Shown one piece after another: positions 54,453-63,300 of a stretch of DNA of 64,000 nucleotides. The notes beneath the pieces were generated by a model that saw nothing but the letters and a program-made list of their open reading frames with translations, was not told the DNA's origin and did no database searches. Each line of letters starts with the position of its first letter. The first letter of the stretch is position 1. A program made the translations under genes and the position numbers. This DNA comes from Paenibacillus lactis (GTDB lineage: Bacteria; Bacillota; Bacilli; Paenibacillales; Paenibacillaceae), in NCBI RefSeq assembly GCF_017873605.1, contig NZ_JAGGKI010000005.1, forward strand, positions 62,001-126,000. The letters are read 5' to 3'.

Positions 54453-54495
54453 AAGCAGGCCTGAATCGGCTTCACTCCGATTCGGGCCTGCTTTT
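54453..54495 (+). terminator. Intrinsic terminator of the chemoreceptor gene
   Basis: AAGCAGGCCTGAATCGG pairs with CCGATTCGGGCCTGC and is followed by five T. Confidence 0.88.
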
Positions 54496-54585
54496 TGCAT
54501 TTCACGATGCTCCTCCTGGTTCGATGATCCTGGATCGCGGAAGCCGTATTTTACGTTTCACAAGAAAATACTTTGGAAAAACCAA

Positions 54586-55071
54586 TTATTCCTCGCTCAT
54601 GTGCGGCTTGAGATCATTCTTCGTGATCCGCTTATCGTCCTCGCCCATGATCTGTTCAGCCATCATCTCCGCAAACGGCGTCAGCGGCAGCCCGCTCAGC
54701 TGCTCCAGCGGAATCCATGCCGCGCCTAACGAATCCTCGCCGTCCCCTTCCGATTTCAAACCTGCCGGCTCATCCGCCAGCTGAACATCATAGATGATCC
54801 CGATATGATGGAGCTCCTCCAGCCTGTTCTCATCATATTGATAGATCATCGTATAGGAGACCGCAGTCCGAATCGTTCCCTGGACGGACGATAGGCCTGT
54901 CTCCTCCAGAAATTCACGCTGCAGCGTTCGCTCGGGCTCTTCTCCGAACTCGACCGATCCGCCGGGCAGATCCCATTTCCCCCGATGAGGACCCCGGGCT
55001 TTCTGAACCAGCAATAGGCGCTGACTGCGAATCAATACGCCATAAATGCCGAGATGGGTATATTTCTCCAA
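54586..55071 (-). CDS. NUDIX hydrolase
   Basis: 161 aa. The Nudix box is complete (GGSVEFGEEPERTLQREFLEETGL: G-x5-E-x7-REUXEEXGU). Cleaves a nucleoside-diphosphate-linked substrate, such as an oxidised nucleotide or ADP-ribose; substrate unknown. TTG 55071 follows AAGGAG and is 2 bases after the stop of the methyltransferase, so the two are cotranscribed. Confidence 0.85.
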   Translation of the reverse strand: MEKYTHLGIYGVLIRSQRLLLVQKARGPHRGKWDLPGGSVEFGEEPERTLQREFLEETGLSSVQGTIRTAVSYTMIYQYDENRLEELHHIGIIYDVQLADEPAGLKSEGDGEDSLGAAWIPLEQLSGLPLTPFAEMMAEQIMGEDDKRITKNDLKPHMSEE

Positions 55072-55073
55072 AC

Positions 55074-55781
55074 TTACCGCGCTCCTTTTCGTGCAGTGAA
55101 GGTAATCCATTCGCCGCAAAACATTATATCCCTGCCGTCGTGGACCTCGGGAATTTCCTGATGGACCTGCCGCTCACATAGGATCTCCCAATCGGCATAT
55201 AAACGATGCAGGATCGAGAAGGCGCGTTCCGTTGGAAGATTCAGTTCGATCAAGCCCTCCTGCTCCTTGCCCGTCTCCACATCTATTTCCTTTACATTCG
55301 TGTTGATCATGATGCAGTGGATACCAAGGGGAGCGGTGCCTTCCTGCATCTCTTCGAGCTTGGCAACGAACGCTTCCTCCGAGGTGAGGTGCTCGAGGCA
55401 GGAGCAAGCCACAATATAATGATACATGCCCGGCGTGATTCGAAAATACTGGGCATCCGCCACGTGCGTCTCGATATGGGACGCAACGCCATACTGCTCG
55501 GCATACTGCCGCAGCTTCGTGATTGCCGACTCGAGCAGATCCACACAGACGACCGTCCCGTTCATGTCCTGGATCCGCTGAGCCATCGGAATGCTGTTCC
55601 GGCCGACGCCGCAGCCTAAATCCAAAACCCGCATGTTCTGGACCTTCAGCAGCTCCAGATGATCCATAACCGCGGCTACTGGCCGCGCCAGCCAGGTCCC
55701 CTGCTCAAACAATGCGGTTTGATCGTAAAACTGCTCGTGATAAGCTATTTCCTTCTCGCGGGCTTGCTGAAAATCACTCAT
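55074..55781 (-). CDS. Class I SAM-dependent methyltransferase
   Basis: 235 aa. MRVLDLGCGVGRNSIPMAQR is the SAM motif; VVCVDLLESAI is the acidic ribose-binding loop, followed by DAQYFRITPGMYHYIVACSCLEH. It lies directly before the NUDIX gene. Start ATG 55781 after AGGGAGAG. Substrate unknown. Confidence 0.87.
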   Translation of the reverse strand: MSDFQQAREKEIAYHEQFYDQTALFEQGTWLARPVAAVMDHLELLKVQNMRVLDLGCGVGRNSIPMAQRIQDMNGTVVCVDLLESAITKLRQYAEQYGVASHIETHVADAQYFRITPGMYHYIVACSCLEHLTSEEAFVAKLEEMQEGTAPLGIHCIMINTNVKEIDVETGKEQEGLIELNLPTERAFSILHRLYADWEILCERQVHQEIPEVHDGRDIMFCGEWITFTARKGAR

Positions 55782-55859
55782 CTCGATCTCTCCCTTCCTG
55801 TTGCGGCATAGCTTAGGCGATGTCCACATGTGCCGCTAAATGAGGGCAGGCTTCAAGCG

Positions 55860-56408
55860 CTAATCCTCAAAAATCGTAAGCAGCGGCCACTGGCTCGCCC
55901 ACTCCTTTCTTAGTACCCTTTCCAGATAATACTCACGCTTTAAGAATGCGGGGGAGCGCCTGACGCGAAGCCCGAATAAATCTTCCAGTCCATACGGGCA
56001 GATCAGCTCGATTCCTCCAGCCGGATTTAGCCTAGCCCCGATGGCCGTAGCGGTTTCGGGCCACATCGACATCGCATCTGCTGTTGACTGGTAAGGCCCG
56101 TCCCCATTCTTGATATGCATTCGGGCCTGATTCTTGACGGACCACTTGGGATTCAGCGTCTCTTCCTTTAGTCTCCGCTCCAGATGCTCGTCCCGGTCCT
56201 CGGAAGCATCGTCCGGATCAAAAAACACCACATCGATATCGCTGTGCCGATCGGAACGATCATATCCATGGAGAATATCCCACGCATAGTTGCGGATATA
56301 GCCTGCAGCAATATAGCATTGCGGCAGGTCCAGCTCCCGCACCCGCTGCAAATCAGCCATTAATGGCTGATGCTCCCTGATCCAGCTCTTTAAGCGTTCC
56401 TCTAACAT
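55860..56408 (-). CDS. Nucleotidyltransferase family protein (DUF925-like)
   Basis: 182 aa. YIAAGYIRNYAWDILHGYDRSDRHSDIDVVFFD carries the SDIDVVF metal-site core of the family, often annotated as nucleotidyltransferase; C-terminal segment PYGLEDLFGLRVRRSP is conserved in it. Function unknown. ATG 56408 follows AGGAGGTG. Confidence 0.8.
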   Translation of the reverse strand: MLEERLKSWIREHQPLMADLQRVRELDLPQCYIAAGYIRNYAWDILHGYDRSDRHSDIDVVFFDPDDASEDRDEHLERRLKEETLNPKWSVKNQARMHIKNGDGPYQSTADAMSMWPETATAIGARLNPAGGIELICPYGLEDLFGLRVRRSPAFLKREYYLERVLRKEWASQWPLLTIFED

Positions 56409-56565
56409 TCCATTCACCTCCTGCAAGCATGCCGTAACATCCAAGTTTTGAAAACAAGACTGATTTTAACCGAGCGCACAACTTTAAGGCTTAGCTGCAT
56501 TTTCAGAAAAATAGTTACAGAAGGAATAACGGCGAAGGCTCGTCCGAACGATTACATCCTCCCGC

Positions 56566-56602
56566 GAAAAAGCCAAAGACCGCCTCCTAATGGAAAACGG
56601 TC
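56566..56602 (-). terminator. Probable terminator of the zinc-ribbon gene
   Basis: AGACCG (56576-56581) pairs with CGGTCT (56597-56602); a T-rich run follows on the minus strand. Nothing else is seen in the 56409-56779 gap. Confidence 0.45.
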
Positions 56603-56779
56603 TATGCTCAGTCAACAAGTAAACCTATTATATTCCAGTTAATCCCTGCCGGCAATACAGCAAAGTTCACAAGATATTCCTTTAAGCAAACGAAAGCCCC
56701 TTAGTAGATCGAGACTCCACCCGAGCAGGATTTGAGGCTTGATTACAATCAAATCGCCTTTGAGTACCGCAACCGCCGG

Positions 56780-56965
56780 TCAGACCGCCGCGTCAATTCG
56801 CTCCTGTGATGCGACGTCGCAGCGCTTGCACACCTTCAGTGCCGTTCCGTCCGTCTTCGTCCGCGGATACAGCAGCTTCGTTCGCGTGCTTCCGCACACC
56901 GGACACGTGCCCCGGGCTCGGCTGGGCAGATGCCACAGCGCCTTTCCTCTTTTTTGCTTGGCCAT
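56780..56965 (-). CDS. Small zinc-ribbon protein
   Basis: 61 aa. CPVCGSTRTKLLYPRTKTDG and CKRC form a CxxC...CxxC zinc ribbon separated by about 22 residues; the N-terminus is basic (AKQKRGKALWHLPSRARG). Such proteins bind nucleic acid or ribosomes; role unknown. ATG 56965 follows GGGGGA by 9 bases. Two other reading frames over the same bases are shadows. Confidence 0.75.
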   Translation of the reverse strand: MAKQKRGKALWHLPSRARGTCPVCGSTRTKLLYPRTKTDGTALKVCKRCDVASQERIDAAV

Positions 56966-57111
56966 TACATTCAATCCCCCGTTTCATTCATCATTTCGCT
57001 GACTCTACATTGTATGAACGGGGGTGCCGCAACATGTTGCAAGAACATGGCTGAATGAGTACATACTTAAAATTTGAACATTGTTCAAGCCGCCCAGTCT
57101 TAAGAAAAAGC

Positions 57112-57152
57112 CAAAAAACCATAGAGGGAGCTTTAAGTAAACGTCCTCTATA
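57112..57152 (-). terminator. Intrinsic terminator of the ARH-ribokinase operon
   Basis: CATAGAGG and CCTCTATG-type arms (57120-57128 with 57145-57152) form a stem followed by six T on the minus strand. Confidence 0.7.
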
Positions 57153-57204
57153 GCTTATTGGCTATTGGCTGCTTAGGGTAAATCCTCCGAACAGAAGTGC
57201 TCCA

Positions 57205-58134
57205 TCAATGAGCTGATGCCGGCTGCTTCTCCAAGAACAACTCGATTTCCTGCTTGGACGGGATGGAAGCCTGTGCACCGGGCCGTGTGACCGTTAACGC
57301 GGCGGCAGCTGCAGCGAATCGAAGCGCAGCTTCGGTTGCCATGCCCCCTGAACTCGCTGCCGCATATGCACCGATAAAGGTATCGCCTGCGGCCGTCGTA
57401 TCCACGGGCTTCACGCGGCAAGCCGGCACGGTGATCCGTTCTCCTCGGCGATTTGCATAGAAGCATCCCTGCTCTCCCAGTGTAACGATCACGTTCTCCG
57501 TTCCCAGGCCTAACAATTTCCCTGCGGCAAGCTCGGCCGTCATCGGGTCTTCCACCTTCACGCCGCTGACGGCAGCCGCCTCCGTCTCATTCAGAATCAA
57601 TGTATCCAGCAGCGGAAACAGCGACGGAGGCAAAGCCCGAGCAGGAGCCGGGTTCAGCCAGACGCGAACCCCCGCTGCACTCGCAGACTGAATGACAGCC
57701 ACGTTTGTCTCCCACGGGATTTCATTTTGCAGCAGGACTGCATAAACATCCTCAAAGCGGACCTCCGCTTGGACATCAGCCTCCGTTAATTGGCCGTTGG
57801 CTCCCGCTGACAACACGATATGATTCTCGCCTTCTTCATTAACCGTAATAATCGCCATGCCCGAGGTGCCTTCCTTGGCTAGAACGGACTTCACCTCTAC
57901 TCCCCGATCCTCCAGGGAAGAAACGAGCGTATCGCCAAACGGATCTTGGCCGACCGCTCCGATCATCGCACACTCCGCGCCGGCCATTGCGGCGGCCACG
58001 GCCTGATTCGCCCCTTTCCCTCCGGGGAAGAAGGACGTTCCGCTGCTGTGAATCGTCTCCCCCGGCAGCGGGAACTGCGATACGCTGCTGACCACATCCA
58101 TGTTGATGCTGCCAATGACGTACAGCTTACCCAC
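57205..58134 (-). CDS. rbsK: Ribokinase
   Basis: 309 aa PfkB-family kinase. GSINMDVVSSVSQFPLPGET and FFPGGKGANQAVAAAM are the N-terminal ribokinase motifs; DTTAAGDTFIGAYAA contains the catalytic Asp and anion hole. It makes ribose-5-phosphate from ribose. Start GTG 58134 after GGGAGG. It is the last gene of a run with two ARH enzymes and an ABC importer, so ribose released by those enzymes is its likely substrate. Confidence 0.93.
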   Translation of the reverse strand: MGKLYVIGSINMDVVSSVSQFPLPGETIHSSGTSFFPGGKGANQAVAAAMAGAECAMIGAVGQDPFGDTLVSSLEDRGVEVKSVLAKEGTSGMAIITVNEEGENHIVLSAGANGQLTEADVQAEVRFEDVYAVLLQNEIPWETNVAVIQSASAAGVRVWLNPAPARALPPSLFPLLDTLILNETEAAAVSGVKVEDPMTAELAAGKLLGLGTENVIVTLGEQGCFYANRRGERITVPACRVKPVDTTAAGDTFIGAYAAASSGGMATEAALRFAAAAAALTVTRPGAQASIPSKQEIELFLEKQPASAH

Positions 58135-58161
58135 ATCGATCTCCTCCCTTGTTGTCTCTAG

Positions 58162-60273
58162 TTACGATACGGACGTTCGGACCTGAACCTTTCGAATTTC
58201 GAGCTCCCCATCCTCCAGACAGCCGAACCCGAACATGCCGTGTTCAAATGCAGCGTCCTTGCACTCCAGAACACTTTCTCCATTGATATACAAAGTGAAA
58301 TGATCCTTCTGCGCTTTCAGCTTGAAATGATATTCCTGCCCATGCTCCCAATCGTATCTTGCGGTGATGAGCCGTTTCACTCCGAAATCCTGCTTGATAA
58401 ACGATACGGCGTTCGGACCGTCAAAGCCGGCCAAATAGTGCCTCATCACGCCCTGCGCTCTTACGATGAGACAATGGCTGTCCCCCGAGATCGGCGTGAT
58501 AACCGCTTCGACCTCCATGTCCTTCGCATAGTAATTGCCAGAGTAGGATGAGGCATCCCCTTCTGCCTTCCCCCAGAGTGCGCCATCGCGCAGCTCCCAT
58601 ACTCCCCGATGGTGGGAGAACGGGGTGACTGAGCCGAATTCCTTGGCCTGCTTGGAAAAATCGATGGCGTATTTCGCCTCGCCCGTAATGCGGAACTGTC
58701 CGATGAACAGCCGGCCGATGGCTCGGTCTGCGAGAGGGGAAGGGCTCTCCAAGATCCAGCCGATCTCATCGATCATGGCCCCATTGGTATCCGGAATCAC
58801 CCATTCGACATCGTTCCACTTTCCATTCTCCGGCGTAACCGGGCTCAGCAATATTTCTTCTCTATTATAAGTGTTGCGTACGTATGGTGTCAGCGTGACC
58901 GGCTCACCCTCCCATTGATCCGCATAGATTTTCGCAGAAACGGTTTGACCGCTATAGGCCAGCGGAGCAAAGGTCGGCTTATATTTCTCGTCATTGAACT
59001 CGGCTCTTCGGTAGAACGGCTTGTAATAAATTTTGCTGCTGTCACCCTCAACCAATCGGTCAAACACAATTTCGAGCGAGCCCCTGCCGTCATATGAATG
59101 CTGCACCGAGTGCCTGACAACAGGCGTCTTGAACGGATTGCTGGTGCGGAAGCCGTGGGTTGAGCCCGGCAGATCAAAATCGAAGTACACCTCGCCCGGC
59201 TTCACGCGCTCCACCAAATCCTGAGGGGCCGTTTCTCCGTTCAGCCGATAGCCGAGCAGCGCAAGCTCCCTGGCGAAGGTGGGGAAGTCGACCAGATTCA
59301 AATAGCCGGATACGCTCGAGGCAACGATAAAATCATTGATCGGCTTGCGATAGTGGTCCGGAATGCCGGCCAGACCGCCGTATACACCAAGAATGCTGCC
59401 GACATTGCCTGCGTTGCAGTCTGTATCCCAGCCGCACATCGACGCGATCTCGACCGTACGGGCGAAATCCCCTTCGCCATACAGCAGGGCAAGCACGCAT
59501 ACGCCGGCATTCGGGATAATATGGCACACCCCGGTGTATTTATCATAGCCCCAGTGGTCCTCCAGGTATTGCCGGCATGCCCTGAAATCTTCGGGATGCT
59601 CGCGATGGAAATCCAGGACCGCATGCACGACGCGTGCATACGTAGAATCTGCCGGAATCATGCGCAGCCCTTCGCTTATGATTTCACCGACGGAAGCTGC
59701 ATCGAAAGCTTTGGCGATGCACGCAGCCATGAAGCGTGCGCCATAGAGCCCGTTGCCGTCATGGGATACGCTCGCCGCCTTCTCCGCGTATTCGGCGGCC
59801 TTCTCCGCCCGCCCGGGGAACAGCAGCCCCCAGGAGTCGATGAAGATCTGGCCTCCGATCTGCTCCGCCATTTCCTCTCCGTTCACCTCGATCGAGCCGG
59901 ACTTCGGAGCGGGGATTCCTTTGCGGAGGTTCACGTAGGCACGATGCTCCGTGCTGACATCCTCCCCGCCCCACCAGAACATGCCGATGCCTTCGCGGGC
60001 ATAATTGAGCCAAGCTCTGCCGACATCCTCCGGCTCCAATTCCCGGTCTGCTGCATCGTCATAAAGCGCCCGTATAAAAAACACCGGCCCGTTCGCATCA
60101 TCATCTGCCGCAAACGTGGTATACGGCTTCACATAATCGCGGATATCCCCATATACGTCACGTATACGTTCGTAGGTCCAAGCCACTGGCTCAATGGGTG
60201 CTCCCAGCCGAATGCCGATGTTCATGCCGATAAATCCGGCATAGACCGACTCTACATAATTCTCAGGTAACAT
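58162..60273 (-). CDS. ADP-ribosylglycohydrolase fused to a lectin-like C-terminal half
   Basis: 703 aa. The N-terminal ~345 residues are an ARH/DraG-type domain: the first metal motif is FAADDDANG (Asp57-59) and the second CGWDTDCNAGN (Asp283-Asp285), so the magnesium-site acids are present, though the canonical TDDT is replaced by ADDD. The remaining ~350 residues are beta-rich; the last 170 (HHRGVWELRDGALWGKAEG ... HFTLYINGESVLECKD) look like a concanavalin-like/LamG-type jelly roll. Start ATG 60273 lies after GGAGGGAG; the upstream 29 codons are unlikely. No signal peptide. It probably cleaves a ribosyl bond of an imported ligand; the fusion is unusual. Confidence 0.85.
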   Translation of the reverse strand: MLPENYVESVYAGFIGMNIGIRLGAPIEPVAWTYERIRDVYGDIRDYVKPYTTFAADDDANGPVFFIRALYDDAADRELEPEDVGRAWLNYAREGIGMFWWGGEDVSTEHRAYVNLRKGIPAPKSGSIEVNGEEMAEQIGGQIFIDSWGLLFPGRAEKAAEYAEKAASVSHDGNGLYGARFMAACIAKAFDAASVGEIISEGLRMIPADSTYARVVHAVLDFHREHPEDFRACRQYLEDHWGYDKYTGVCHIIPNAGVCVLALLYGEGDFARTVEIASMCGWDTDCNAGNVGSILGVYGGLAGIPDHYRKPINDFIVASSVSGYLNLVDFPTFARELALLGYRLNGETAPQDLVERVKPGEVYFDFDLPGSTHGFRTSNPFKTPVVRHSVQHSYDGRGSLEIVFDRLVEGDSSKIYYKPFYRRAEFNDEKYKPTFAPLAYSGQTVSAKIYADQWEGEPVTLTPYVRNTYNREEILLSPVTPENGKWNDVEWVIPDTNGAMIDEIGWILESPSPLADRAIGRLFIGQFRITGEAKYAIDFSKQAKEFGSVTPFSHHRGVWELRDGALWGKAEGDASSYSGNYYAKDMEVEAVITPISGDSHCLIVRAQGVMRHYLAGFDGPNAVSFIKQDFGVKRLITARYDWEHGQEYHFKLKAQKDHFTLYINGESVLECKDAAFEHGMFGFGCLEDGELEIRKVQVRTSVS

Positions 60274-60560
60274 AAACGTCCACTCTCCCTCCCAGCCAGT
60301 TGAACAAGTTGTGCCAAGGCCAGTCATGTTCCTTCTTTCATTCCTTGATCGGGGCGGCAAGCTCGGTAGCCTCGTGTAATACCGATGTCTCCCTCAAAAT
60401 AAGCCTTACCGCCCCTGGCAAGTCCGGCAAGTCACAGTCCGGATTTCCTGCTCTCTTGGATAACGAAATCCTGCTGAAACGACCGACAATTCTTCAGATC
60501 AGGTTGCTTGATAACGGTTCGAATCTAACGGTTCATATTCAACGCTTTAAATTCAAAGGT

Positions 60561-61724
60561 TTAAAGCAACTCATCCATCCATACTCGTTTTCTGCTTTCA
60601 TAAATCCGCAGATCCTCCTCGATGATTCCGGCTGCGATTTCGGAGAAGCGGTCGGCGATGCCGCATAGATCCAGACGGTTCACCTTGTTTAACTGCTCGA
60701 TGTCCTCGGTCCGAATCACTTCATAGCCATGCATAGCGCCAAGGATGACGCCGGCCATAACGCCGATGGAGTCGGTATCCCGGCCGGAATTGACGCCGTC
60801 CAGAATCGTCCGGTAATACTCGCCGTCATTCAGCACCATAAAGGCAAGCGCAAGCGGCAGCTCCTCAATCGACCACAGCCGGCTCGGTGTGTAATGGTTG
60901 CTTGGAACGCCCAACTTGTCGATATGACGGCTGACGTCATCGCCCATCGGCGAGTACTTCAGCAGGATCTCTTGGAACGTCTCAACGACCCTGTCCATAT
61001 CGTCCCGGAACGGACGCAAGCCTCGGGCCGCTTCCGTCAGTTCGGCGATCGCAGCTTTTGTGCCGTCCTTCGCGAGGGCGATCGCCGTACGGACGATATC
61101 GTCCACCGTCACGCCCGGCTCGAAGGCTTTGGCAACGCAGGCTGCAAGCACACCGGCAGCCTCCAGTCCGTAGCTGCTCTGATGGCCCATCGCGAACAGA
61201 ATCGCTTCATCATAAGCCGCTTTTGGATGGCAAGCATTGACGATTCCGATCGGGGCGATGTACATCGCCGCACCGCAGTTGACCATATTGCCGATGCCGC
61301 CCTCCCGCGGATCGCAGTTTGCCAGCACATGGCGCATGAAGATATATTTTTCCGGGTAAAACAGCCGATCAATAATCAGCGTCTCTTGATCCAGCTCCGG
61401 GACGTAGGTCTTGCGAAATGCGATTTCCTTCACGAATTCATTGCCCATGTCGTAGGCGTCCAAATGCCTGCCCTCGGTCATATACACCTTCATCAGCGCG
61501 ATGGTCATCAGCGTATCGTCCGTAACGATGCCGTCCCCCCGCATCCTGCCAAGCCGGACATCGGCGGGAAGATCCGCCTTATGCCACTTGGTCATCAGCG
61601 ACTCCACCCGGCCGTATTTGGACTTGATCTCCGCATAGGTCAGCTTCTCGACGGGAGCCCCCAAGGCATCCCCGAGCGCAGTCGATAGGACCACGCCCCT
61701 TACTCGGTCACGAAAGGATGTCAT
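60561..61724 (-). CDS. ADP-ribosylglycohydrolase family protein
   Basis: 387 aa, a single ARH domain. VTDDTLMT at residues 67-74 and SGRDTDSIG at 313-321 are the two canonical metal motifs, so a binuclear magnesium hydrolase is expected. Start ATG 61724 follows AAGGAG by 10 bases. It is 15 bases after the solute-binding protein stop. The 287-base gap to the next gene (60274-60560) holds no terminator that I can see. ARH enzymes cleave N- or O-glycosidic bonds to ADP-ribose or related ribosyl groups. Confidence 0.88.
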   Translation of the reverse strand: MTSFRDRVRGVVLSTALGDALGAPVEKLTYAEIKSKYGRVESLMTKWHKADLPADVRLGRMRGDGIVTDDTLMTIALMKVYMTEGRHLDAYDMGNEFVKEIAFRKTYVPELDQETLIIDRLFYPEKYIFMRHVLANCDPREGGIGNMVNCGAAMYIAPIGIVNACHPKAAYDEAILFAMGHQSSYGLEAAGVLAACVAKAFEPGVTVDDIVRTAIALAKDGTKAAIAELTEAARGLRPFRDDMDRVVETFQEILLKYSPMGDDVSRHIDKLGVPSNHYTPSRLWSIEELPLALAFMVLNDGEYYRTILDGVNSGRDTDSIGVMAGVILGAMHGYEVIRTEDIEQLNKVNRLDLCGIADRFSEIAAGIIEEDLRIYESRKRVWMDELL

Positions 61725-61738
61725 CAGCTTCAAGCTCC

Positions 61739-63238
61739 TTACTTGATGTTCTCGTTAGCATATTTCGTTATTTCCGTACCTCCGGCAGCATACCAAGCTT
61801 CAACAAATTCATCGAACTGGGACAGGTCCTTCTTGCCGGTAATGAAATCGGTCGAGTATTCCTTATACAGATTGTTCATCGCATCCCAGTTGGCAACGAA
61901 TTGATCGGGAATCAGGAAATTGTTGTCCTCGGTGTAAAACTCCGAAGCCATGCTCAGCGACTCCGTTCCCGGCTTGCCAAGCAGCGGCGTCTTCAGCGGC
62001 GTTTCCGATTTCATCTCGGTCGGCTCCCAGAAGCGTGCATACCACTCGCTGTAATATTTGTCGTTCAGCACAATCTCGCCGTTCTCCACGGTAAAATGCT
62101 CGTTCTCGAATCCCAAACGGTCCAGCATTTGTCCTTTCGGGCTTGCCAAGTAATCAAACACCTGGAAGGCAATATCCTTGTGAGGGGACTGCGAAGAAAT
62201 CGCGAGTCCGCGGGATTCCTTCGTTACGTCGGTTGCCCCGAAGCCCTGGCCTCCGTCTCCCTTGGCAGGCGGCAGCACGATCAGCTCGGCCTCCTTGCCT
62301 CCCAGATCCTGCATTCTTCCGTCGTACAGATCCAAGATTTTGCCGACGGTGCCTGTAATTACGGCCGCATCTCCTTTATAGAAGGCATCCTCCTTCGTGT
62401 CCCACTGCTTCGTGATGAATTGCGGGTCCAGCAAACCTTCCTTGTAAAGCTTGTTATAGAAGGTCAGCTTTTCCTTCTCGTTCTGGGATACCTTGGAATA
62501 TTCATACGTTCCGTCAGCCTTCTTGAGCCAAGTCGTGTCAAGGCCGAAAGCGGTATTGAAAATGAAATTGATCTCGGCAATATCGCCGGCGGCGGTCAGC
62601 GCATAACTAGGCTTGCCTTCGCCCGGCTTTTTCTCCACCAGCTCTTTAAAGAAGGCGTAATAATTGTCGACGGTCGGATTTTCGATCAGCGCTTTCGAGC
62701 TGTCCATCGCATTGAACCAGTCGGCGCGGATCACCGGCGCTTTCGGCGCGAGCGGCTTGATCCACATTAGATACGGATAGCTCTCCATGCGGGTTTTGTT
62801 ATGCGGCTCCATGATGTCCTTGATGTACTTGGATTTTTCGATATACGGCGTCAGATCCTCCAGCAGTCCCTGCTCCGAGATTTGCTGGTCGCCGCCCTGG
62901 AAATAGATGATGTCCGGAATCGTGCCGCCGAGCAGCAGCAGATTCAAATTCTCGGCATAGCTGCCTTGCGCCAGATCGACGAGCTCAAACTTTACGTTCA
63001 GCCCCTCATCTTCTGCCAATGCTTTCTCCAGCGTTTCGAAAAATTTTACGGAGACCGGATTGGCCGTCCCCTCATCCTTATACACGATCTTCAGCGTCAC
63101 GGGATCCCCGCTTCCGTCAGGCTTTGCCGCTTCCGGCTCCTGCCCGGCGCCCGGCGCGTTCGAGTTAGAGTTCGATGTGCATGCGGACATGACCATAACC
63201 AGCATGGCAACGATTAACAACAGGCTTACCTTTTTCAT
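61739..63238 (-). CDS. ABC transporter substrate-binding lipoprotein
   Basis: 499 aa. Signal peptide with the lipobox VMSAC, then a long type-1 solute-binding protein of the LplA/YtcQ sort (LKIVYKDEGTANPVSVKFFETLEKAL, DIIYFQGGDQQ, YLMWIKPLAPKAPVIRADW). It captures an unknown oligomeric or conjugated sugar; the neighbours suggest a ribosyl compound. GGGGAG precedes the ATG. Confidence 0.9.
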   Translation of the reverse strand: MKKVSLLLIVAMLVMVMSACTSNSNSNAPGAGQEPEAAKPDGSGDPVTLKIVYKDEGTANPVSVKFFETLEKALAEDEGLNVKFELVDLAQGSYAENLNLLLLGGTIPDIIYFQGGDQQISEQGLLEDLTPYIEKSKYIKDIMEPHNKTRMESYPYLMWIKPLAPKAPVIRADWFNAMDSSKALIENPTVDNYYAFFKELVEKKPGEGKPSYALTAAGDIAEINFIFNTAFGLDTTWLKKADGTYEYSKVSQNEKEKLTFYNKLYKEGLLDPQFITKQWDTKEDAFYKGDAAVITGTVGKILDLYDGRMQDLGGKEAELIVLPPAKGDGGQGFGATDVTKESRGLAISSQSPHKDIAFQVFDYLASPKGQMLDRLGFENEHFTVENGEIVLNDKYYSEWYARFWEPTEMKSETPLKTPLLGKPGTESLSMASEFYTEDNNFLIPDQFVANWDAMNNLYKEYSTDFITGKKDLSQFDEFVEAWYAAGGTEITKYANENIK

Positions 63239-63300
63239 TGGTTTGTTCTCCCCTTTTTAGAAAATGAACGTACGCGGCGGATACATCTTGCCTTCCCGGC

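Noticed and set aside
59353..62770. Plus-strand frames of 305-350 codons opposite the ARH and solute-binding genes
   Set aside because: All are antisense to strongly supported minus-strand genes with conserved motifs.
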